A stretch of DNA of 6,447 nucleotides from Clostridiales bacterium (lineage in GTDB: Bacteria; Bacillota; Clostridia; Christensenellales; JAISNN01), in contig JAISQX010000089.1 in the NCBI GenBank assembly GCA_031273965.1, forward strand, positions 1-6,447, written 5' to 3'. The notes below the pieces were generated by a model. The model ran no database searches. It worked only from the letters and a program-made list of their open reading frames with translations, and was not told the DNA's origin. A program made the position numbers and the translations under genes. How positions within the stretch are numbered: the first letter of the stretch is position 1; every line of letters begins with the position of its first letter. Below, piece after piece: positions 1 through 5,950 of the stretch.

Positions 1-1723
1 TATCAAAACCGAGATAATTTAAGCGGTCTAAGGCGGCGTCTATAATGTTTTTTTCCGTATGACTTACGGAAAAGACATATGGCTCCAAAAATATTTGACT
101 GTCTTTACTTCTTTCTTTATTCATAAGCTTATCGTAATTTAACCGCTCGTGAACGGCATGTTGATCTATCATGTAAACTTCGTTCAAATATTCAAATATT
201 ATATAACAGTTAAGCGCTTGCCCTATAAGTCTCCCGTGTTCTACGAAACTGAACGTTCCTTTTGGTTTTATCGGCTCATTACTATTTTCATTACTTATAA
301 GGGCACCAAAAAAGTCATTTTCCTTACTTGTTACATGTTTACTCTTATTGTCGAACGCATTTATCGCATTTATCTCTCTTGTTTCGGCGCAACCTTTTTC
401 GGCTGATTTAAGCTCCGTTTGTTCTATTTCCGCGTCGTCAAAGCCTCCGTTTAGCAAAATGCCGGCGCTTTTTGAGATGATATTATTCAAAATCGAATGG
501 GATGTATTCTCGTTTAGCACAGTTTTTGTATTACTCCGCACGCCGAAGCCACCCTCGTATTTCCCTTTAATAAATTCATAGGCGAGGCTTTTTTCTCCGG
601 CATGTGCAGAAGCTGTTGTCGAATTATTCGTAGTATTCGTCGGTTTTTGCGTAACTTCTTTATCGGTCGTTTCATGATTCCTTTTTACCGAGTAGGGTTC
701 GCTCTCCTCTTGCGGCGACTTAGCGCTTCCGTAGCCCAAACGCTCCAATACGCATTTGTTTATGGCGCGATATACCAATGAAAATACTTCTTTTTCGTCC
801 GAAAATCGGACGTCGTTCTTTGTCGGGTGCGCGTTCACGTCTACTTTGTCAAACGGTAAGATTATATCAAGAATAAAAATCGGGAAATTATGCTTCATAA
901 TATTTTCGCCGTACGCTTTTAAGACGGCGGTGGAAACAAGCGAATTTTCGACTATTCTGCCGTTGATAAAAATCGTCTGAAAACTTTTATTCGACTTATA
1001 ATAGCCCGGAACAGACGTGTATCCGCTTATTCTACCATGCATATCGGAGTATTCCAGACGCATAAGATTATCACAAATATCTTTTCCGTAGATTTCATAA
1101 ATGGCGGACTCCGATCCTTCGCCATTTGTTTTGTGTATGATTTTTCCGTCGGCTTTATAAGTAAAAGCCACATCCGGATAAGCGATAATAAATTTTGCTA
1201 TCAGTTCAGAAACATAGTTTTCTTCGGTTTTTGGACGTTTTAAAAAATTTAAACGCGGTTTAGTATTATAAAAAATGCTATTAACGGTAATACTCGTACC
1301 TCGGTTTGCCGCCGTATATTGCGGGCTTCCGAATATCCCATCCTTTATTTCCATGCGAATAGCGGCGTCTTGCTCATCCGTTTTAGACACTATTTCGACA
1401 ATCCCCACGGCGGCTATGCTCGCCAACGCCTCGCCTCGAAACCCTAACGACGATATCGTAAAGAGGTCTTCGGCGCTTATTATTTTACTTGTGGCATGAG
1501 GCAAAAATGCTTTTTTAATATTTGCCTCGTCTATACCTATACCGTTATCCGAGACTTTTATGCTTTTTATTCCGCCTTCGGTTATCTCCACGGTTATATT
1601 ACTTGCATTTGCGTCTATGGCGTTCTCCACCAATTCTTTTACTACCGATAACGGACGTTCTATTACCTCGCCCGCCGCTATTTTATTGTATACGGAGCTG
1701 TCAAGAATATTTATATTTGGCAT
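1..1723 (-). CDS. mutL: DNA mismatch repair protein MutL, endonuclease type (C-terminal end cut off by the window)
   Basis: MutL is the ATP-driven matchmaker of mismatch repair, linking MutS to downstream steps; in bacteria without MutH it also nicks the new strand. The frame is open for 574 codons and leaves the window at the left edge. The N-terminal GHKL ATPase (about 1-330) shows IAAGEVIERP, ELVEN with presumed catalytic E30 and metal-binding N34, DNGIGI from D59, HATSKI, GFRGEAL, FINGR, and DVNAHPTK ending in K302. A polar, Ser/Thr/Asn/Glu-rich linker (about 331-488) follows. The C-terminal domain starts near 489 and carries DQHAVHERLNYD at 520-531, the endonuclease motif, with D where the family usually has the last E. 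QIFLEP at 543-548 fits the QxxLxP clamp-binding motif. Later metal-site motifs are outside the window. The ATG at 1723 gives the usual M-P-x-I start, but a GTG at 1732 has better ribosome-binding-site spacing. It follows mutS by 64 bases. Identity is certain; the nicking activity is inferred. Confidence 0.97.
   Translation of the reverse strand, partial: MPNINILDSSVYNKIAAGEVIERPLSVVKELVENAIDANASNITVEITEGGIKSIKVSDNGIGIDEANIKKAFLPHATSKIISAEDLFTISSLGFRGEALASIAAVGIVEIVSKTDEQDAAIRMEIKDGIFGSPQYTAANRGTSITVNSIFYNTKPRLNFLKRPKTEENYVSELIAKFIIAYPDVAFTYKADGKIIHKTNGEGSESAIYEIYGKDICDNLMRLEYSDMHGRISGYTSVPGYYKSNKSFQTIFINGRIVENSLVSTAVLKAYGENIMKHNFPIFILDIILPFDKVDVNAHPTKNDVRFSDEKEVFSLVYRAINKCVLERLGYGSAKSPQEESEPYSVKRNHETTDKEVTQKPTNTTNNSTTASAHAGEKSLAYEFIKGKYEGGFGVRSNTKTVLNENTSHSILNNIISKSAGILLNGGFDDAEIEQTELKSAEKGCAETREINAINAFDNKSKHVTSKENDFFGALISNENSNEPIKPKGTFSFVEHGRLIGQALNCYIIFEYLNEVYMIDQHAVHERLNYDKLMNKERSKDSQIFLEPYVFSVSHTEKNIIDAALDRLNYLGFD
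80..97 (-). other. Probable sliding-clamp-binding motif in MutL (QIFLEP)
   Basis: Residues 543-548 read QIFLEP, about 12 residues after the endonuclease motif. This matches the Qxx[LI]xP pattern by which MutL contacts the beta clamp (QEMIVP in Bacillus subtilis, QPLLIP in Escherichia coli, from memory). It also sits at the corresponding place in the C-terminal domain. The clamp contact is inferred from motif and position only. Confidence 0.6.
131..166 (-). other. MutL endonuclease motif DQHA(x)2E(x)4[E/D]
   Basis: Residues 520-531 of MutL read DQHAVHERLNYD. In endonuclease-type MutL and PMS2 proteins, DQHA(x)2E(x)4E forms part of the metal-binding nicking site. The D, H and first E are all present. 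The last acidic position is Asp instead of Glu, a conservative change. The motif implies a MutH-independent, methylation-independent repair pathway. Confidence 0.85.
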
Positions 1724-1738
1724 ATATAGCACATCCCA

Positions 1739-1743
1739 TCCTT
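1739..1743 (-). promoter_or_regulatory. Ribosome binding site for mutL (AAGGA)
   Basis: AAGGA on the minus strand lies 6 bases before a GTG at 1732 and 15 bases before the ATG at 1723. The spacing favours GTG, which would add three residues (M-L-Y) before the conserved M-P-N-I start. Fifteen bases is long for initiation at the ATG, so this site bears directly on the start choice. Confidence 0.5.
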
Positions 1744-1787
1744 TTGCGGCGCGTCCGTAAAATGTCTCGGATACGTCTATGGCATAT

Positions 1788-4418
1788 TTATTTTTTTATG
1801 AGTTCTTTGAGATTCGACAAAATCGTAAGCGCTTGAAGAGGCGTGCACGTATTAAGGTTTGTATCGCACAAAACGTTGTATATCTCGTTTTTACTTTTCT
1901 CTCTGTCGTTTTCTTCCTCAATGAAGCTTAATTGGCGGCTGTTTTTTGAGGATATTTTTTGGCTCATCATAAGAGCGTTCGCGTCCTTGTTTATGTCTGA
2001 TTCCTCAAGCTTTACAATTATAGCCTCGGCTCGGTCAATTATTTCTTTTGGTAGTCCCGCAAGCGAAGCGACCTTTATACCGAAGCTTTTGTTGGCTCCG
2101 CCGCGCGCAATTTTGTACAAGAACTGAATTGTATTATTTACTTCTTTAATCAAAACCTGATAGTTTTTTACCCCGTCCAAAAGCCCTTCAAGCTCGGCTA
2201 TTTCATGGTAATGGGTAGAAAATAGCGTTTTTGCCTTTAATTTTTCCGAGATGAACTCCAAAATCGCCCATGCTATAGACAGTCCGTCATATGTCGACGT
2301 GCCGCGGCCGATTTCATCGAGTATTAAAAGGCTGTTACCCGTGGCGTTGTTCAAAATCCCCGCCACCTCTATCATTTCGGTCATAAATGTGCTTTGCCCC
2401 AATCCCAAATCGTCGCTCGCGCCTATGCGGGTAAATATCCTGTCGGTCAACGATATCTTTGCGGACGAGGCGGATACAAAGCATCCGATATGCGCCATAA
2501 GCGTTATTATGGCGATTTGTCGCATATACGTGCTTTTTCCCGCCATATTCGGACCGGTTATTATAAGCGTACGATTCTTTGCTCCGTCCAAAAGCGCGTC
2601 GTTAGGAATAAAATCATTCTTTAATAGCGCTCTTATTACGGGATGTACTCCTTCGGTTATGTTTATCTCCTTTATTTTTTCACTTATCTGCGGCTTTACA
2701 AGGTTATGTATCACGGAAACTATTCCAAATGACAGCATTATATCGCACAAAATAAGCGCTTCCGCATTCCGTTGTAATTGAGGTATCACGGAAAGAAGGG
2801 AAACTTTTATATCGGAAAAAATAGCCGCTTCGATTTTTATAGTTTTTTCCTCGGCGCCGAGTATTTTTTCTTCTATATTTTTCAACTCTTCCGTAACATA
2901 CCGCTCTCCGCCCGCCAAGGTTTGTTTTCGTATGTATCTAAACGGTACAAGCGCCTTATTCGACGTCGTTATCTCTATATAATAACCGAAAACCTTGTTA
3001 AAACCTACTTTTAAGGTCTTTATACCCGTAGCTTGTCTTTCCGCCGCTTCAAGGTTTGCTATTAAAGATTTGCCGTTTTTACGCGCGTTTCGATAATCGT
3101 CGAGTTCAGGGTTAAAGCCGTCCTTTATATATCCGCCGTCCTTTAAAACGGCGGGCGGATTTTCGGTTATCGCCTCCTCTAACAGCGTTCTTGTTTCGCT
3201 TATCGGGCAAATTTTCTTTCCTAAGGCTCTTAGAAGCTTTGCTTCACAGCTTTCCAAAATTTTTTTCAGCTCGGGCAAAACCGTCAATGTTTCCAGAATG
3301 GCTATGCAATCTCTGGGAGTGAGATTACCGTATGCGATTCTTGCGGATATGCGCTCTATGTCTCTTACTTTTTTTAAACGCTCCTTAATTTCGTCCCGCA
3401 ATCTGGGATTTTTTACAAACTCTTCCACCGCGTCTAAACGATCGTTTATCGCGTTTGAGTTATACAGAGGATTCTCAACTATCTGCTTTAGCTTTCGCGC
3501 CCCCATATTGGTCACAGTTTCGTCCAAAAACCATAACAGAGTTCCGTTTTTTCTCTTGTCGCGTATTGTTTCCGTCAATTCAAGATTTCTGCGGGTGTTG
3601 TTGTCCAAGAACATATGTTCGCGATCCGTAACGCATTCTATCTTATTAAAATGCGACAACTGTCGTTTTTGTGTCTCGGTAAAGTACTCCATAAGCGCTC
3701 CTGCGGCGCAAACGGCATATTTTTTTTCCGAAAGGCTAAACGATTCAAGTGAAAAAACCTTAAATTGGTCTTTTAGTTTTTTTTCGGCATTTTCGTATCT
3801 GTAGGCAAAAGCGCGGTATTTTTCAGGCTTTACGATTCTGCCCGCCTCGCTTGATTTCATAGAAAGGACAAAATCATACGCTTCATCGCAACAGATTATT
3901 TCGGAAGGACTTAGGTTCAAAAGACAATCCTCAAGCGTATAAACGTTATCGATTTCACGGCATTTAAACTCTCCGCTCGCCATGTCGGCGTACGCTATCG
4001 CGGCGGTTGTCTTGTCGATATAGACCGAAACGATGTAAACCGCGCTTCTTTCATCCAAAAAGCCGTCGTCAATGATAGTCCCCGGAGTAATAACCCTCAC
4101 CACATCGCGATCTACCATTTTTCCTTTAGCTTCCTCCGGAGTATTCAACTGCTCGCACACCGCCACCTTACAACCATTATCCAAAAGTTTTTTGATATAA
4201 GTATTGACGGCATGATGCGGTACCCCACACATTTCGGCGCGCTTCTCCAGACCGCAATCTCTGCCCGTTAATGTCAAATCGAGTATCTTAGACGCCTTTA
4301 CGGCATCCTCAAAAAACATTTCATAAAAATCACCTAAGCGAAACATCAATATGCAGTCTTGATAAGTTTTTTTTACGGAGACGTAATACTCCATCATAGG
4401 TGAAAGCTTATAAATCAT
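1788..4418 (-). CDS. mutS: DNA mismatch repair protein MutS
   Basis: MutS scans DNA as a dimer, binds mispairs and small loops, and becomes an ATP-bound sliding clamp that recruits MutL. The 876 residues match the usual length. The mismatch-binding domain (about 1-110) has the Phe-x-Glu wedge F31-Y32-E33 in GDFYEMFF, followed by the clostridial-style TGRDCGLEKRAEMCGVPHHA segment, written here in two motifs: TGRDCGLE near 51 and CGVPHHA near 64. A connector (about 120-245), the core and lever helices with a clamp insertion (about 255-570) and the ABC ATPase (about 580-800) follow. The ATPase shows Walker A GPNMAGKST (622-630), STFMTEM (676-682), Walker B LLILDE (697-702, with D701 and E702) and the H-loop STHYHE (734-739). 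The C-terminal tail carries QLSFI at 829-833, a likely clamp-binding motif. AAGGGA lies 6 bases before the ATG. It sits between miaB and mutL in one apparent operon. Nothing is missing or broken. Confidence 0.99.
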   Translation of the reverse strand: MIYKLSPMMEYYVSVKKTYQDCILMFRLGDFYEMFFEDAVKASKILDLTLTGRDCGLEKRAEMCGVPHHAVNTYIKKLLDNGCKVAVCEQLNTPEEAKGKMVDRDVVRVITPGTIIDDGFLDERSAVYIVSVYIDKTTAAIAYADMASGEFKCREIDNVYTLEDCLLNLSPSEIICCDEAYDFVLSMKSSEAGRIVKPEKYRAFAYRYENAEKKLKDQFKVFSLESFSLSEKKYAVCAAGALMEYFTETQKRQLSHFNKIECVTDREHMFLDNNTRRNLELTETIRDKRKNGTLLWFLDETVTNMGARKLKQIVENPLYNSNAINDRLDAVEEFVKNPRLRDEIKERLKKVRDIERISARIAYGNLTPRDCIAILETLTVLPELKKILESCEAKLLRALGKKICPISETRTLLEEAITENPPAVLKDGGYIKDGFNPELDDYRNARKNGKSLIANLEAAERQATGIKTLKVGFNKVFGYYIEITTSNKALVPFRYIRKQTLAGGERYVTEELKNIEEKILGAEEKTIKIEAAIFSDIKVSLLSVIPQLQRNAEALILCDIMLSFGIVSVIHNLVKPQISEKIKEINITEGVHPVIRALLKNDFIPNDALLDGAKNRTLIITGPNMAGKSTYMRQIAIITLMAHIGCFVSASSAKISLTDRIFTRIGASDDLGLGQSTFMTEMIEVAGILNNATGNSLLILDEIGRGTSTYDGLSIAWAILEFISEKLKAKTLFSTHYHEIAELEGLLDGVKNYQVLIKEVNNTIQFLYKIARGGANKSFGIKVASLAGLPKEIIDRAEAIIVKLEESDINKDANALMMSQKISSKNSRQLSFIEEENDREKSKNEIYNVLCDTNLNTCTPLQALTILSNLKELIKK
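1920..1934 (-). other. Probable sliding-clamp-binding motif in MutS (QLSFI)
   Basis: Residues 829-833 of MutS read Q-L-S-F-I in the flexible C-terminal tail after the ATPase domain. The beta-clamp pentapeptide consensus is QL[SD]LF, and the MutS motif of Bacillus subtilis (QLSFF, from memory) is almost the same. It probably tethers MutS to the replisome clamp. This is inferred from the motif alone. Confidence 0.65.
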
Positions 4419-4519
4419 CTTTGTTCCCTTTTTTGCGTATGTTTTTGATTTTATCTTAGTAGAGTATTCTTTATTCTTGTGTGTTTCATAATACTATGAT
4501 ATGGAATAATACTGTGAAG
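4419..4519 (-). other. miaB-mutS spacer, no clear signal
   Basis: This is the 101-base, A/T-rich gap between the miaB stop (TGA) and the mutS start. I see no hairpin followed by a T run, so no intrinsic terminator. A TAAAAT hexamer occurs but has no credible -35 box. An 8-base direct repeat (AGTATTAT on the minus strand, at 4488-4495 and 4506-4513) is present without obvious meaning. Read-through from the miaB promoter is the simplest view. Confidence 0.5.
4425..4430 (-). promoter_or_regulatory. Ribosome binding site for mutS (AAGGGA)
   Basis: AAGGGA on the minus strand lies 6 bases before the mutS ATG at 4418. This fits normal initiation and confirms that start over the internal methionines M8 and M9. 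The resulting N-terminus (MIYKLSPMMEYY) lines up with the usual start of Firmicute MutS proteins. Confidence 0.65.
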
Positions 4520-5812
4520 TCATATTATTTCTCCGGCAAGCGACGCGGATTTGGAGGCAAAAATCTTTATACGCACAAAATCTCCTACCTCATAGCTTTC
4601 TCGCTTTTTGAAGCGCACAAGTCTCCCATTGTCGGTTCGCCCCATAAAGTATCCGTCTTTATAGTCGTCTATAAGAACCTCCTCGGTTTTTCCTTTAAAG
4701 GAATCGGATATCTCTTTTGTTATTTTATTTTGGACGCGTATCAATTCGCCTATTCGCTGTTTCTTTATTTCGGCGTCGATATCCGGCATTTTGGCGGCAA
4801 GCGTATTTTGGCGCGGCGAATATATAAAAGTGAACGCTTGCGAAAACTTACAAGTCTCGGTAAGTCTTATCGTTTCACAAAAATCTTCGTCGGTTTCCGT
4901 CGGAAATCCCACCATAATGTCCGTGCTGACAAGCGCGTTGTCGATATTGCCGTATATCTTTTCGATAAGCTCGATATACCGTTTGGCCGTGTATTTGCGG
5001 TTCATGAGTTTTAGTATTCTGTCGCTTCCCGATTGCACCGGCAAATGAATATGTTTACATATATTCTTTGACAAATTCATCGCGTCGATTACGTCGTCGC
5101 TAAAGTCCTTTGGATTTGACGTCATAAACCTCAACCTGAATTTTTTATCGATTTTTGAGAGCTCGCATAGTAATCCGGAAAAGTCGCAGTCCTCGTATCT
5201 ATACGAATTGACATTTTGCCCCAGCAGCGTTATCTCTTTGTAGCCTTCGCCGATTAAAAAGTTTACCTCGTTCAGTATATCTTTCGGGCTTCGGCTTACT
5301 TCGCGTCCTCTCACATACGGAACAATGCAATAGGAACAAAAATTGTCGCAGCCGTACATTATATTGACCCATGCGTTTGGGAAACTTGTTCTAAAAGTAT
5401 CCACGGAAATATTTATATCGTAGGTATCCGCTTCTTCTATTTTTACCGAATTTTTTTTGTCGTTAAGTTTTAGATAATAAGGTAAAAGATGTAGGTTATT
5501 AGCTCCCAAAACGATATCGACAAACGGAAATTTTTTTTTAAGCCGCGCCGCCGCGTCTTTTTGCTGAGTCATACAGCCAAGTACGGCTATTTTTAAGCCG
5601 GCGTCAGTCATTTTTCGTTTTTTTAAGGCTCCTATATTACCAAAAACACGCTTCTCCGCATTCTCTCTTATGCAACACGTATTAAAAACAATAAGGTCGG
5701 CTTTATCTATGTCGCCGCAAAACGTGTATCCTTCTCCGTGTAATGTGCCGGCGATTTTTTCGGATTCATGAACGTTCATTTGGCATCCGTACGTAACTAT
5801 ATGGTAGAGCAT
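4520..5812 (-). CDS. miaB: tRNA-2-methylthio-N6-dimethylallyladenosine synthase MiaB
   Basis: MiaB is a radical-SAM methylthiotransferase. It converts i6A37 to ms2i6A37 in the anticodon loop of tRNAs reading UNN codons, which steadies codon pairing and frame. Its substrate is made by MiaA. The protein has 430 residues, slightly short for the family because of a compact N-terminus. The N-terminal MTTase domain (about 1-115) has three cluster-binding cysteines: C10 in TYGCQMN, C46 in NTCCIREN and C80 in LGCM. The radical-SAM domain (about 145-365) has CxxxCxxC at C155, C159 and C162, followed by GQNVNSY, HLPVQSGS and VGFPTETDEDF. A TRAM RNA-binding domain (about 373-430) closes it. NTCCIREN and GQNVNSY indicate MiaB instead of RimO or MtaB. 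AAAGGA stands 7 bases before the ATG. It is the first gene of the apparent miaB-mutS-mutL operon. Confidence 0.98.
   Translation of the reverse strand: MLYHIVTYGCQMNVHESEKIAGTLHGEGYTFCGDIDKADLIVFNTCCIRENAEKRVFGNIGALKKRKMTDAGLKIAVLGCMTQQKDAAARLKKKFPFVDIVLGANNLHLLPYYLKLNDKKNSVKIEEADTYDINISVDTFRTSFPNAWVNIMYGCDNFCSYCIVPYVRGREVSRSPKDILNEVNFLIGEGYKEITLLGQNVNSYRYEDCDFSGLLCELSKIDKKFRLRFMTSNPKDFSDDVIDAMNLSKNICKHIHLPVQSGSDRILKLMNRKYTAKRYIELIEKIYGNIDNALVSTDIMVGFPTETDEDFCETIRLTETCKFSQAFTFIYSPRQNTLAAKMPDIDAEIKKQRIGELIRVQNKITKEISDSFKGKTEEVLIDDYKDGYFMGRTDNGRLVRFKKRESYEVGDFVRIKIFASKSASLAGEII
5327..5350 (-). other. Radical-SAM CxxxCxxC motif of MiaB
   Basis: The codons for C155, C159 and C162 lie here (CDNFCSYC). 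These cysteines bind the 4Fe-4S cluster that cleaves S-adenosylmethionine. Spacing and surrounding residues are canonical. Confidence 0.95.
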
Positions 5813-5819
5813 TTATTCG

Positions 5820-5825
5820 TCCTTT
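5820..5825 (-). promoter_or_regulatory. Ribosome binding site for miaB (AAAGGA)
   Basis: AAAGGA on the minus strand lies 7 bases before the miaB ATG at 5812. The spacing is close to ideal and supports this start, which places the first cluster cysteine at residue 10. Confidence 0.7.
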
Positions 5826-5844
5826 TTTAAGCGATTGAAAAGTC

Positions 5845-5858
5845 GCATAGCAATATGC
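5845..5858 (-). other. Small hairpin at the predicted 5' end of the operon transcript
   Basis: GCATA and TATGC form a perfect 5-base-pair stem around a 4-base loop (UUGC in the minus-strand RNA). The hairpin begins within a base or two of the start site predicted from the -10 box. A weaker 4-base-pair stem, GCGA/UCGC (5830-5845), follows it directly. A stem at the very 5' end can slow mRNA decay. No T run follows, so it is not a terminator. It is short and could be chance. Confidence 0.4.
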
Positions 5859-5865
5859 TGATATT

Positions 5866-5894
5866 ATTATACCTTTTAGGGAAAAATTTTTCAA
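5866..5894 (-). promoter_or_regulatory. Sigma-A type promoter of the miaB-mutS-mutL operon
   Basis: On the minus strand, TTGAAA (5889-5894) is separated by exactly 17 bases from TATAAT (5866-5871). The -10 box is perfect and the -35 box matches five of six positions (consensus TTGACA). Transcription should start near 5858-5860, giving a leader of about 47 bases before the miaB ATG. No comparable promoter is visible ahead of mutS or mutL, so this one probably drives all three genes. Confidence 0.78.
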
Positions 5895-5950
5895 CTATTT
5901 TATCGTTATTTAAATAAAACGCGCAAAAAAACATAATAATAAAATATGAT

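Larger units (their letters stand above)
5813..5950. other. Divergent intergenic region between miaB and the penicillin-binding protein
   Basis: This 138-base region separates the leftward miaB operon from the rightward cell-wall gene. The miaB promoter, leader hairpin and ribosome binding site fill the left half. The right half (about 5895-5950) is very A/T-rich and must hold the rightward promoter, but no strong candidate stands out. The best weak one is TTTAAA (5909-5914), 17 bases, CATAAT (5932-5937). No operator-like palindrome or riboswitch is recognised. Confidence 0.6.

Noticed and set aside
149..1836. Several plus-strand frames of 66-104 codons across the left part
   Set aside because: All are antisense to mutL or its upstream spacer, whose minus-strand frame is continuous and carries all MutL ATPase motifs.
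2251..2781. A 176-codon plus-strand open frame inside mutS
   Set aside because: It lies antisense to the highly conserved MutS ATPase domain (Walker A and B). It has no recognised domain and looks like a shadow of mutS codon usage.
3298..3804. A 168-codon plus-strand open frame inside mutS
   Set aside because: It is antisense to the MutS core and lever region, is Ser/Phe/Arg-rich as expected for a reverse-complement shadow, and has no ribosome binding site or known motif.
4488..4513. 8-base direct repeat (AGTATTAT on the minus strand) in the miaB-mutS gap as an operator
   Set aside because: The repeat is short and A/T-only apart from one base, in A/T-rich DNA. There is no promoter beside it and no dyad symmetry, so chance is adequate.
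4419..4519. A separate promoter for mutS
   Set aside because: A TAAAAT hexamer exists, but the sequence 17 bases upstream (GAATAA) does not resemble a -35 box. Evidence is too weak to annotate.
4481..5014. A 177-codon plus-strand open frame over the end of miaB
   Set aside because: It runs antisense to the MiaB TRAM domain and the end of its radical-SAM domain, which are well supported. The composition is typical of a shadow frame.
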